From assembly GCF_040659735.1 (NCBI RefSeq), contig NZ_JBFANZ010000003.1:62001-126000 (forward strand): a stretch of 64,000 bases of DNA, in the 5' to 3' direction. The position numbers and the translations under genes were made by a program. Below the pieces are notes generated by a model. The model was not told where the DNA came from and searched no databases. It saw only the letters and a list, made by a program, of their open reading frames with translations. The DNA comes from Micromonospora_I sp040659735 (GTDB lineage: Bacteria; Actinomycetota; Actinomycetes; Mycobacteriales; Micromonosporaceae). This document shows, piece by piece, positions 24,216 through 32,400 of this stretch (positions within the stretch are counted from its first letter, which is position 1; each line of letters opens with the position of its first letter).

Positions 24216-27200
24216 TCAGTGCTCGGCGTCGTCGCCGGCCTTGACGGTGAAGGTGGTGGTGATGACGCGTCCGTCGGCGGTGCGGAACTGTCCCCACAGG
24301 CGGTACAGGCCGGGTCGGGGGAAGTCGGCGTGCAGTCCGAGTTCCGGCCCGAAGGTCTGGCCCGGCAGGGCGAACACCGGGCGGCCCCGGTCGTCTTCGA
24401 CCTCGGCGTGCTCGTGGGCGAAGCCGCTGGCGTCGAGCGGCATGACCACCACGTGCCCGGCGGCAGCGAGGTACGGCCGCAGGTTGTCGACCGGCTTGCC
24501 GGTCGCGGCGTCGGCAAAGCGGTACGTGAAGCCGCTCGTGCCGACCTTCGCGTCGCCGGTGAGGGTGACCCGGACCCCGTCGACGACCTGCTCCCGCTCC
24601 GACAGCGCGGGCTTGTCGTGGATGGCCTGCCCGGGGTCCCCCACCACGATCGCGTGGCGCTCGACGAGGTCGCTCATCGCGCCGCGCTGTCGGAACTCGG
24701 TGTGGATGACGTACCGGCCCTCGGTCGGGAACGTCAGCCCGACGGTGAACTCTCCCGGCCGGCCGGCGGGCTGCGGGTGGACGTGCGCGAAGGTGGCCAG
24801 GTCGTCGCGGGTGGCGATGAAGTGCATCCACGCCTCGTGGCTCTTGCCGATGTCCTCGATCGCCCGGCCGGTCTTCGCGTCGGTGACCCGGATGCGGACG
24901 GTCGTCGGCTTGCCGGGGGCGACGTCACTGGGGACCTGGACCGCGACCTTCACATCGGCGTCGTGAGCGGGCCGAGGCTTGCTGTCTGTGGTCATCATGA
25001 CCGTCATGGACGGGCGCATCGGCATGCCGGTGCCCTGCGCCCAGGCGAGGACCCCGTTCATGCCCCGCTGCGCGGCCTCGGTACGGCTCAGCGCGGTCAG
25101 TCCCGCGCCGACGGCCACCGCGAGGACGGCGATGCCGGTCAGGTACGCGTAGTCGGCGAGCCGGGTGGTCAGTCGCGGCCTCAGCATCGCAGCCGTGTCG
25201 GGGCGCCGGAAACCCCGCAGGCGCAGGGCGTTGGTGACGACGCTGACCGAGCTCATCGCCATGGCCGCGGCCGCCAGGGACGGGTCGAGCAGGACCCCGT
25301 TGAACGGATACAGCACACCGGCGGCGACCGGGATCAGCAGCACGTTGTACGCGAACGCCCACACCAGGCCCTGCTTGATCGTCCGCACGGTACGGCGGGA
25401 CAGCGCGATCGCCGAGACGATGCCGCGCAGGTCACCGCCGACGAGGGTGATATCCGAGGCGGCGATGGCGACGTCGGTTCCGGTGCCGATGGCGATGCCG
25501 AGGTCGGCCGTCGCCAGCGCCGGGGCGTCGTTGATGCCGTCACCGACCATGGCGACGACGGCGCCGCTCGCCTGCAGTTCGGCGATGCGGGCGGCCTTCT
25601 CCTCGGGCCGCACCTCGGCGATCACGCGGTCGATGCCGACCTGGCGGGCCACCACCTCGGCGGTGACCTGGTTGTCGCCGGTGAGCATCCACACCTCGAG
25701 GCCGAGGGCCTTGAGCTGGTCTACCGCGTCGCGGGACTCGGGCTTGACGGTGTCGGCCACGCCGATGACGCCGGCGAGCCGCCCGTCGAGGGCGACGTAC
25801 ATCGGGGTCGCCCCCTCGGCCGCCACCGCGTCGGCGGCGGCCGTCATACCGGTGATGTCGACGCCGTGGCGGCGCATCAGCGCGGAGTTGCCGATCCCGA
25901 CGGCGCGGCCGGCGACGCGCGCCTCCACCCCGTGGCCGGGTACGGCTTCAAAGGACTGCACCGCCGGCAGGACGAGGCGACGGTCGCGGGCCTGCGCCAC
26001 GATGGCCTCGCCGAGGGGGTGCTCGGAGCCGGTCTCGGCGGCGGCCGCGTACGCGAGGAACTCGTCCGCGTCGGTGCCGGCGACGGCCTTGACGTGGGTG
26101 ACGCTGGGCCGGCCGCGGGTGATGGTGCCGGTCTTGTCGAGCACGACGGTGGTGATCCGGCGGGCCTGCTCGAGCGCCTCGCCGCCGGAGATCAGGATGC
26201 CCAGCTCGGCGGCTTTGCCGGTACCGACCATGATCGCGGTGGGCGTGGCGAGGCCGAGCGCGCAGGGGCACGCGATGATCAGGACGGCGATGGCGGTGCC
26301 GATGCCCAGCGCGATCCGCCCCTGGTCTGGGCCGAAGAGGACCCAGGTCCCGAACGTGAGAGCCGCGATGACGATGACGGCGGGCACGAACCAGGCGGAG
26401 ACGGCGTCGACCAGGCGCTGCATCGGCGCCTTCGAGCCCTGCGCGTCCTCCACCAGCCGGACGATCTGCGCGAGCGTGGTGTCCCGGCCCACCGCGGTGG
26501 CCCGCATGACGACCGACCCGGTGCGGTTGAGGGTCGAGCCGATCAGCGCGTCGCCGACACCCTTGCTCACCGGCAGGCTCTCGCCGGTGAGCATGCTCTC
26601 GTCGAGCGTCGAGGACCCCTCGGTGACCATGCCGTCGACCGGGATCTTCTCGCCGGGGCGTACCCGGATGAGGTCACCGACCGCGACGTTCTCGATCGGG
26701 ATCTCGACCTCGTCACCGCCGCGCAGCACCCGCGCGGTCTTGGGCTGCAGCCCGATCAGCGCCTTGATCGCCGTGGCGGTCTGCCGCTTGGCACGGGCCT
26801 CCATCCACCGGCCCATCAGCACCAGCGCGACGACCACGACCGAGATCTCGAAGTACACGTGCAGGGGCAGCCCGTACCGTTCGGCCACGGCCGGCCACAA
26901 CGTGACGAACGCGCTGTACCCGTAGGCGACGGTGGTGCCCAGCGCGACGAGCGTGTTCATGTTGACCGCGCCGTGGCGGCCGGCCGCCCAGGCGGCGCGG
27001 TAGAAGATCTGCCCCGCCCAGAACTGCACGACCGTGGCGACGACCAGCAGCAGCGGCATCAGCCAGTCCATCGCGTCGATGGGCAGCGGCAGGTACATCA
27101 GCACCATCATCGACAGTCCGACGGGCAGGGTGATCTGCCATTTCCGCTTCAGGTCGGTGATCTCGCGGTCCCGTTCCCGTTCGCGTTCCCGTTCGCGGTC

Positions 27201-27530
27201 CCGTTCCCGTTCGCGTTCCCGTTCGCGGTCCCGTTCCCGGTCCCGGTCATCACCGTCGGCTGCCGAGCCCGCCGCCGGCTGCGCCCCCGTGGTGTCCCGC
27301 TCGCGGCGCGGGGTGGCGGTGTACCCGGCCTTGCCCACCGCATCGATCAGTGCCTCGACCGTCGTACGGGCCGGGTCGTAGGTGACGGTGGCTACCTCGG
27401 TCGCGAGGTTCACCTCGGCCACCGCAACACCCTCGACCCGCTTCAGCGCCTTCTCCACCCGTCCCACACAGGACGCGCAGGTCATACCGCCGACCTCCAG
27501 CGTGCGGGAAAGCGTCGTCGCTGTCGCCAT
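24216..27530 (-). CDS. Cu(I)-translocating P-type ATPase with charged repeat linker and C-terminal extension
   Basis: 1104 residues from ATG 27530, placed so that the first HMA domain is complete (GMTCASC at 15-21). Residues 95-123 are an Arg-Glu/Asp alternating repeat. Then come the membrane helices, CPCALGLATPT near 420, phosphorylation site DKTGT near 461, SEHPLGEAI and GDGINDAPAL near 660, with YN in helix 7 and MSSVSVVTN in helix 8, the pattern of copper(I) exporters. After the usual end there is one more helix (about 790-812), a Met-rich segment and a 265-residue domain with HEAWMHFIATRDDLATFAHVHP and FAHEHAEVED. That extension is uncommon for the family. The gene heads the minus-strand copper operon behind a SARP-type box. 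Confidence 0.92.
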   Translation of the reverse strand: MATATTLSRTLEVGGMTCASCVGRVEKALKRVEGVAVAEVNLATEVATVTYDPARTTVEALIDAVGKAGYTATPRRERDTTGAQPAAGSAADGDDRDRERDRERERERERDRERERERERDREITDLKRKWQITLPVGLSMMVLMYLPLPIDAMDWLMPLLLVVATVVQFWAGQIFYRAAWAAGRHGAVNMNTLVALGTTVAYGYSAFVTLWPAVAERYGLPLHVYFEISVVVVALVLMGRWMEARAKRQTATAIKALIGLQPKTARVLRGGDEVEIPIENVAVGDLIRVRPGEKIPVDGMVTEGSSTLDESMLTGESLPVSKGVGDALIGSTLNRTGSVVMRATAVGRDTTLAQIVRLVEDAQGSKAPMQRLVDAVSAWFVPAVIVIAALTFGTWVLFGPDQGRIALGIGTAIAVLIIACPCALGLATPTAIMVGTGKAAELGILISGGEALEQARRITTVVLDKTGTITRGRPSVTHVKAVAGTDADEFLAYAAAAETGSEHPLGEAIVAQARDRRLVLPAVQSFEAVPGHGVEARVAGRAVGIGNSALMRRHGVDITGMTAAADAVAAEGATPMYVALDGRLAGVIGVADTVKPESRDAVDQLKALGLEVWMLTGDNQVTAEVVARQVGIDRVIAEVRPEEKAARIAELQASGAVVAMVGDGINDAPALATADLGIAIGTGTDVAIAASDITLVGGDLRGIVSAIALSRRTVRTIKQGLVWAFAYNVLLIPVAAGVLYPFNGVLLDPSLAAAAMAMSSVSVVTNALRLRGFRRPDTAAMLRPRLTTRLADYAYLTGIAVLAVAVGAGLTALSRTEAAQRGMNGVLAWAQGTGMPMRPSMTVMMTTDSKPRPAHDADVKVAVQVPSDVAPGKPTTVRIRVTDAKTGRAIEDIGKSHEAWMHFIATRDDLATFAHVHPQPAGRPGEFTVGLTFPTEGRYVIHTEFRQRGAMSDLVERHAIVVGDPGQAIHDKPALSEREQVVDGVRVTLTGDAKVGTSGFTYRFADAATGKPVDNLRPYLAAAGHVVVMPLDASGFAHEHAEVEDDRGRPVFALPGQTFGPELGLHADFPRPGLYRLWGQFRTADGRVITTTFTVKAGDDAEH
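27162..27247. repeat. 30-bp tandem repeat encoding (Arg-Glu/Asp)n inside copA
   Basis: Nearly three copies of a 30-bp unit, itself built from 6-bp subunits such as CGTTCC and CGGTCC, occupy 27162-27247. On the coding strand they give alternating Arg with Glu or Asp. It lies between the HMA domain and the first membrane helix. Copy number is likely to vary between strains by slippage. Confidence 0.85.
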
Positions 27531-27600
27531 CGCTGTCACTCCTCGTGGACTCTCCGAGCCCGCCGACGCGGGCTGCGATGACGACACAGTCCCAACCGTG

Positions 27601-27628
27601 GCTGTCGGACCGCTGCCCGTTCGCTGTC
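27601..27628 (-). promoter_or_regulatory. SARP-type box before copA (three repeats at 11-bp pitch)
   Basis: On the minus strand GACAGC (27628-27623), GGCAGC (27617-27612) and GACAGC (27606-27601) repeat at exactly 11 bp. A TGTCGTCAT element follows about 14 bp on. The box ends 71 bp before the copA start, nearly the same geometry as the box before the ABC exporter, and the two promoters share most bases over about 50 bp. Confidence 0.65.
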
Positions 27629-27654
27629 CGGCACATCGTCGGCGGCGCCAGCAC

Positions 27655-27695
27655 GGACAGCGAGGCCGAAATCCCGGGGACAGGCGGCGGACAGC
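27655..27695 (+). promoter_or_regulatory. SARP-type box before copZ
   Basis: GGACAGC (27655), GGACAGG (27678) and GGACAGC (27689) lie on the plus strand; the last two are 11 bp apart and the first is 23 bp away. A TGTCATC element sits at 27713-27719. Together with the minus-strand box at 27601 this gives the copA-copZ intergenic region one box for each direction. Confidence 0.55.
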
Positions 27696-27771
27696 ACGCC
27701 GGCGCAGGCTGCTGTCATCCGCGGCGAGCCGGATCTGGTGCGGCTCGCTATCACCGGCAAGGAGAAATCTG

Positions 27772-27969
27772 ATGAACCAGCTCGTACTGTCCGTGCCCGG
27801 CATCAGCTGCGGCCACTGCGCCAACGCCATCTCCAGCGAGGCCGGCGAGGTCGCCGGCGTCACGGGCGTGGACGTCGACATCGAGGCCAAGACCGTGACG
27901 GTGACCGGCACCGCCGACCCAGCCGCCGTCCGGTCGGCCATCGCCGAAGCCGGCTACCAGGCCGCCTGA
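27772..27969 (+). CDS. copZ: CopZ-type copper chaperone
   Basis: 65 residues forming a single HMA domain: SVPGISCGHCANAISSEAG with the metal-binding CxxC (SCGHC), then VTGVDVDIEAKTVTVTG. Preceded by AAGGAGAAA seven bases before ATG 27772. Such chaperones carry Cu(I) to the N-terminal domain of the exporter. It is divergent from copA with 240 bp between and lies 30 bp before the flavin monooxygenase gene. Confidence 0.9.
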   Translation: MNQLVLSVPGISCGHCANAISSEAGEVAGVTGVDVDIEAKTVTVTGTADPAAVRSAIAEAGYQAA

Positions 27970-27999
27970 GTCCTTACTGTCGGAAGGAGGAGCCGAGCG

Positions 28000-29127
28000 A
28001 TGAGCAGCCCACTCGACACCGTGGTCATCGGCGGCGGGCAGGCCGGGCTCGCGCTCGGCTACCACCTGCGGCGCGCCGGTCTTCGCTTCGCCATCGTGGA
28101 CGCACACCCCCGGGTGGGCGACGCCTGGCGGCAGCGATGGGACTCGCTGCGGCTGTTCACCCCGCGCCGCTACTCCGCACTGCCGGGCCGGGCGTTTCCG
28201 GGGGATCCGGACGGCTACCCGGGCAAGGACGAGGCCGCCGACTACCTGGAGGGGTACGCGGCGCACCTCGACCTCCCGGTACATCTGAACTGCCGGGTGA
28301 CCTCGGTACGGCCGGCCCCGGCGGGCGGGTTCACCGTCAAGACCTCGACGGGCGCGTTCACCGGGGCGCAGGTAGTCGTCGCGACCGGCCCGTTCCACAC
28401 CCCACGGGTACCGGACTTCGCGCGGAAGCTGGCACCGCATGTCGTACAGGTGCACAGCAGCCGGTACCGCAACCCCGCGCAACTGCCCGCTGGCGACGTC
28501 CTGGTCGTCGGCGCCGGCAACACCGGCGTGCAGATCGCCGACGAACTCGCCGATCATGGCCGGCGGGTCTCGCTGTCGGCCTCCACGCTCGGCCCGGTAC
28601 TGCCGCAGCGCTGGCTCGGCTTGGACATCTTCTGGTGGTGTACCCGGCTCGGGCTGATGAGCATCGGTGGCGACAGCCGGCTCGGACGCCGTCTCAAGGC
28701 GCGCGAGAGCATCATCGGGACCAACCTGGACCAGCTGATGCGGCGCGTGAACCGACTCGACCGCGCGGTGGACGCCGACGGGCCGGACGTCGTCCTCGCC
28801 GACGGGACCCGGCACCGCCCGGACGCGGTCGTATGGGCGACCGGGTTCCGCCCGGACTACCCGTGGCTAGAGGTACCGGTGCTGGACGAGCGCGGCGCGC
28901 CCGTGCATCGCGAGGGTGTCACGACCTGGCCCGGCCTTTACTTCCTCGGGCTGCCCTGGCAGCGCAACCGTGGCTCGGCCCTCCTCGGCTGGACCGGGCG
29001 GGACGCGCAGGTCCTGGCCGACCGGTTGAGCGTGAAGGCGCCGGTCGCACGGCCTGAGAAGCCCCATCCCCCGCGTACCATGGGGCCGGACAGCGACTCC
29101 TCGGTCATCATGCGTAGCCCGAGGTGA
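28000..29127 (+). CDS. Flavin-dependent NAD(P)-binding monooxygenase (CzcO/YUCCA-like)
   Basis: 375 residues with two dinucleotide folds: TVVIGGGQAGLALGYHL (FAD, residues 7-23) and DVLVVGAGNTGVQIADEL (NADPH, near 168), plus ATGPFHTPRVP and WATGFRPDYPWL, typical of class B flavin monooxygenases. RBS GAAGGAGGAG precedes ATG 28000. It is transcribed after copZ with 30 bp spacing. The substrate is unknown. In this family several members sit with metal and metalloid resistance genes, so an accessory role in metal stress is possible but inferred only from context. Confidence 0.87.
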   Translation: MSSPLDTVVIGGGQAGLALGYHLRRAGLRFAIVDAHPRVGDAWRQRWDSLRLFTPRRYSALPGRAFPGDPDGYPGKDEAADYLEGYAAHLDLPVHLNCRVTSVRPAPAGGFTVKTSTGAFTGAQVVVATGPFHTPRVPDFARKLAPHVVQVHSSRYRNPAQLPAGDVLVVGAGNTGVQIADELADHGRRVSLSASTLGPVLPQRWLGLDIFWWCTRLGLMSIGGDSRLGRRLKARESIIGTNLDQLMRRVNRLDRAVDADGPDVVLADGTRHRPDAVVWATGFRPDYPWLEVPVLDERGAPVHREGVTTWPGLYFLGLPWQRNRGSALLGWTGRDAQVLADRLSVKAPVARPEKPHPPRTMGPDSDSSVIMRSPR

Positions 29128-29175
29128 GAGCCGGGCACCGACGAGGAGCAGCAGCATCAGCATGGCAGGCGACAC

Positions 29176-32049
29176 GTGATGGACGTGACGTTCGGCGTCC
29201 TCGGCCCCGTCGAGGTGCAGGCTCCCGGGAACCCGCCGGCTGAGCTGCCACCGTCCGTACGTGCCCTGCTGGCCCGGTTGGTCCTCGCCGCCGGCCGCGT
29301 CGTGTCGGTCGACAGCCTGACCGACGCGCTGTGGGGCGAGGACCTGCCTGCCGACGCCACGAACGCGCTGCAGATCCGGGTCTCGAAGCTCCGCCGCGCC
29401 CTCGTGGCCGCCGGTGTCGGCGGCGACATCCTCGCGACCCGGGCTCCGGGTTACCAACTTGCCGTACCTAACGATGCCGTCGACGCGCACCGGTTCGAGC
29501 GCCTCGTGAACGTAGCGCGAACCGCCGCGGCCACCGGCGAGATCGCCTCGGGGCTGGGCTCCTTCGACAAGGCGCTGGCGCTGTGGCGAGGCCCGGCGCT
29601 GGCCGACGTCGGTGAGACGGAGTGGGCGTCGGCCGAGAGCGCCCGCCTGGAGGAGCTGCGGCTGGGTGCGGTGGAGGACCGGCTTGAGCTCCTGCTGGAG
29701 GTCGGCCGGCACACCGAGGCGGTCGCGGATCTCGAACGTCTGGTGGCGGGCAGCCCGCTGCGCGAGCGGCTGCACCGGCTGCTGATGCTGGCGCTGTACC
29801 GCAGCGGCAGGCAGGCGGACGCGCTCGCCGCCTACCAGGGGCTGCGGCGCCACCTGGCCGACGAACTCGGCATCGACCCGTCACCGGAACTGCAGGCGCT
29901 ATCCGAGGCGATCCTGCGCCAGCAGGTTCCGCCCGTCCTCTCCGCGCAGGCTCCCGCTGAGCGGCCCGCGCCGCAGGCCGGGCCCGGCCGCGCCGACCGG
30001 CTGCCCCAGCGGCTGTCGTCGGTGGTCGGCCGGCACGACGACGTGGCCACGGCGCTGCAGCGGCTGCGCGAGGCGCGGGTGGTCACCCTGACCGGCCCGG
30101 GCGGGGTCGGCAAAACGACCCTTGTGCTCGAGGTCGCCCACCGGGTCGACACCACCGTCGCCGACCAGGTTCACCTGATCCGCCTGGCATCGCTGGACCC
30201 CGGCGCGGACGTCGCGGAGGCCTTCGCCACTCAGCTCGGCCTGCTGGACGCCGGGGCGGGGACCGCCGCGACCGACGCCGTCGTCGAACTCCTGGCCCGC
30301 AGCCGGGCGCTGCTCGTCGTCGACAACTGCGAGCACGTCATCGACGACGCCGCGGCCTTGGTGGAGCGGCTGGTCAAGTCCTGCCCCGCGCTGACGGTCC
30401 TGGCGACCAGCCGGGAGGCGCTCGCCGTCCCCGGCGAGATCCAGGTGGCGGTCGGCCCGCTGCCGGTACCCGACGAGGCCGCCGATGCCGCCGCGATCGC
30501 CGACGCTCCGGCGATACGGCTGTTTCTGGACCGGGCCCGCGCGGTACGCCCGTCGTTCACGCTGGACGCCGAGACGGCGCCGGTGGTGGCGTCCATCTGC
30601 CGGCAACTCGACGGCATGCCGCTGGCGATCGAGCTGGCCGCGGCGCGGGCGAAGGCGCTGTCGGTGACCGACATCGCGGCCCGGCTGCAGGACAGGTTCG
30701 CGCTACTGACATCCGGTCCGCGTACCAGCGAGGCGCGCCACCGGACGCTGCGCGCCACCCTGGACTGGAGCTACGACCTGCTCATCGACGCCGAGCGCCG
30801 GCTGCTGCGCCGCCTCTCCGTGTTCCGGGGCGGGTGGACGGTGACCGCCGCCGAGGAGGTGTGCGCCTTCGCCGGCGTCGAGCCCGGTGAGGTGCTCGAC
30901 CTACTGTTCCGGCTGGTCGACCGGTCACTTGTGGTACCCGAGCCGGCCACCGGGCGGTTCCGGCTGCTGGTCACCGTCCGTGAGTACGCGTGGGCCAGGC
31001 TGGAGGAGGCCGGCGAGCTCGACGCCTGCCGCGAGCGCTTCGTGGACCACCACCTGCGGCTGGCCGAGGATTACGGCCTGCAGGTCACGTCGGCGACCGC
31101 ACGGACGCGCCTGACGGAGGAGTACGACAACCTGCGCGCGGCGGTGGACTACTCCCTCGAGGAAGGCTCCGACGTCGAGACCGGGCTGCGCCTGGCGTAC
31201 TCGCTGGTCTGGTACTGGAACTACGGGCTGCGTTACGAGGGCACACGCGCGTTTACCGCTCTCCTGGGGCGCGGTGGCGGGTCTACCGCCCTGCGCGCCC
31301 GCGCGCTGCAGGGACTCGGGCTGCTCAACGTCTACTACCCGACGCCGCGCTCACGCGCGGCCGCCCGGGAGAGTCTCGCGATCTTCGAAGAGCTCGACGA
31401 CGTCCGCAACGCCGCGATCTCGCGGCTGGTGGTGGCCTGGGAGGGCCAGTACGGCGGAGACGCCGACGAGCACCGCGCCATGGTCAAGCAGAGCCGCGAT
31501 GTTCTGGGCGAGTCGGACGGTGGGTGGTGGCTGTTCGTGACCCACTACCTCGAAGCGCTGCTGGACCTGCGCCTCGGCGAGTTCGAGGCGTCGGCACTCG
31601 CGTGGCGGCGCAGCCTCGACCTCGTCCGGTCCACAGGTGACCGGCTCATGGCCGACGCGATCCTGGCCCATCTCGGCATCGCCCTGCGCGAGTCCGGGCA
31701 GCACGCGGACGCGCTGACGGTCCTGCGCGAGGCCGTCGACGAGGGCCGGGACCGGGCGTCGCTGCACGGGCTGGCCTTCTCGCTGGTCCATCTGGCCCAC
31801 ACCCGGCTCGACCTGGGTGACGACGAGGACGTACCCGCCCTGCTCGCCGAGGCCGACGAGGTCGCCCGCCAGGCGCAAAACCCGCGCTGCCAGGCGTGGG
31901 CGGCATGGGGCCGGGCCCGTATCGCTTCCGCGCGCGGCAACGCCACGCTCGCCGTGGACGAATGCCGCCGGGCGCTGGCGTTGTTCGAGCAGCGCGAGTT
32001 CCCCTGGGCCATCGCGCGTCTGCGATCGTTCGCCGAAAACGTTTCATGA
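29176..32049 (+). CDS. AfsR-like transcriptional regulator (SARP DNA-binding, BTAD, NB-ARC, TPR)
   Basis: 957 residues from GTG 29176 (ATG 29179 is equally possible). Residues 1-95 are an OmpR/SARP-type DNA-binding domain (DSLTDALWGEDLPADATNAL, LRRAL, APGYQL); 95-245 the bacterial transcriptional activation domain; from about 280 an NB-ARC ATPase with GPGGVGKTTL near 306, LLVVDNCEHV and LPLAIELAAARAKALS; the rest is TPR-like helices. These proteins act as ATP-dependent activators that bind 11-bp-spaced direct repeats near the -35 region. Such repeats occur before four neighbouring transcription units, so it is the likely regulator. What it senses is unknown. It follows the monooxygenase gene by 48 bp. 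Confidence 0.9.
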   Translation: MMDVTFGVLGPVEVQAPGNPPAELPPSVRALLARLVLAAGRVVSVDSLTDALWGEDLPADATNALQIRVSKLRRALVAAGVGGDILATRAPGYQLAVPNDAVDAHRFERLVNVARTAAATGEIASGLGSFDKALALWRGPALADVGETEWASAESARLEELRLGAVEDRLELLLEVGRHTEAVADLERLVAGSPLRERLHRLLMLALYRSGRQADALAAYQGLRRHLADELGIDPSPELQALSEAILRQQVPPVLSAQAPAERPAPQAGPGRADRLPQRLSSVVGRHDDVATALQRLREARVVTLTGPGGVGKTTLVLEVAHRVDTTVADQVHLIRLASLDPGADVAEAFATQLGLLDAGAGTAATDAVVELLARSRALLVVDNCEHVIDDAAALVERLVKSCPALTVLATSREALAVPGEIQVAVGPLPVPDEAADAAAIADAPAIRLFLDRARAVRPSFTLDAETAPVVASICRQLDGMPLAIELAAARAKALSVTDIAARLQDRFALLTSGPRTSEARHRTLRATLDWSYDLLIDAERRLLRRLSVFRGGWTVTAAEEVCAFAGVEPGEVLDLLFRLVDRSLVVPEPATGRFRLLVTVREYAWARLEEAGELDACRERFVDHHLRLAEDYGLQVTSATARTRLTEEYDNLRAAVDYSLEEGSDVETGLRLAYSLVWYWNYGLRYEGTRAFTALLGRGGGSTALRARALQGLGLLNVYYPTPRSRAAARESLAIFEELDDVRNAAISRLVVAWEGQYGGDADEHRAMVKQSRDVLGESDGGWWLFVTHYLEALLDLRLGEFEASALAWRRSLDLVRSTGDRLMADAILAHLGIALRESGQHADALTVLREAVDEGRDRASLHGLAFSLVHLAHTRLDLGDDEDVPALLAEADEVARQAQNPRCQAWAAWGRARIASARGNATLAVDECRRALALFEQREFPWAIARLRSFAENVS

Positions 32050-32097
32050 TCACCGGCAGTTTGGGATGTCACAGCACCCCAAGACTGCCGGTTATCA
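32047..32097. terminator. Bidirectional terminator hairpin containing both convergent stop codons
   Basis: TGATCACCGGCAGT (32047-32060) pairs at 13 of 14 positions with ACTGCCGGTTATCA (32084-32097), and the inner TTGGG/CCCCAA extend the stem. The TGA of the AfsR-like gene is the left foot and the TGA of the HMA gene (TCA on plus) is the right foot, so the 45-bp intergenic region is entirely hairpin. Confidence 0.75.
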
Positions 32098-32319
32098 CGA
32101 AGGACACACCAGCGCTGCGAGGAGCGCCTCCCGATCCACGTCCCCGCGGACACGCACGACACCTCGCGCGACGTCGACCTCGAACGACATCACTCCCGGC
32201 ACATCCCTGACTCGGCGGCTGACGAGCCGGACGCAACGCCGGCACAACGTGGCCGGCAGCGGCACGGTGACCACGTCCGCTGCCCGCGCATCCGCCTCTG
32301 GACGGCTTTCCTCTGACAT
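32095..32319 (-). CDS. Small HMA-like metal-binding protein (CRRC site)
   Basis: 74 residues from ATG 32319. An acidic/basic N-terminal tail of about 22 residues is followed by an HMA-like fold: PATLCRRCVRLVSRRVRDVPGVMSFEVDV, with CxxC as CRRC and without the usual Gly-Met-Thr before it, then VVRVRGDVDREALLAAL. The start is favoured over an upstream in-frame ATG (32364) because the 11-bp-spaced box at 32341-32368 lies between them. With only 22 bp between box and ATG the mRNA may be leaderless. Likely copper or zinc binding, related in regulation to copZ and copA. Confidence 0.7.
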   Translation of the reverse strand: MSEESRPEADARAADVVTVPLPATLCRRCVRLVSRRVRDVPGVMSFEVDVARGVVRVRGDVDREALLAALVCPS

Positions 32320-32340
32320 GCGCCCAGATTGTCGGGCCGG

Positions 32341-32368
32341 ACTGGCGGCCCGCTGTCCAGCCACTGTC
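32341..32368 (-). promoter_or_regulatory. SARP-type box before the small HMA gene
   Basis: On the minus strand GACAGT (32368-32363), GACAGC (32357-32352) and GCCAGT (32346-32341) repeat at exactly 11 bp. Between the repeats the bases GCGGGCC are also shared with the box before the ABC exporter. A GACAAT element, a fair -10, follows within 10 bp. Confidence 0.6.
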
Positions 32369-32400
32369 CGCGGCCAGGGCCGGGGTCGGGGTACCGTCAG

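Noticed and set aside
27162..27247. CRISPR-like array
   Set aside because: The repeats have no spacers, are built of 6-bp units and lie in frame inside copA.
23460..27581. A 1373-codon plus-strand open frame across the copper operon
   Set aside because: It is the antisense of copA, the DJ-1 gene and the HMA gene. Its translation is Arg/Gly/Asp-rich without any motif, while the minus strand has full family signatures.
28867..29853. Long minus-strand frame across the monooxygenase/AfsR junction
   Set aside because: Antisense of two well supported genes; no motifs, biased composition.
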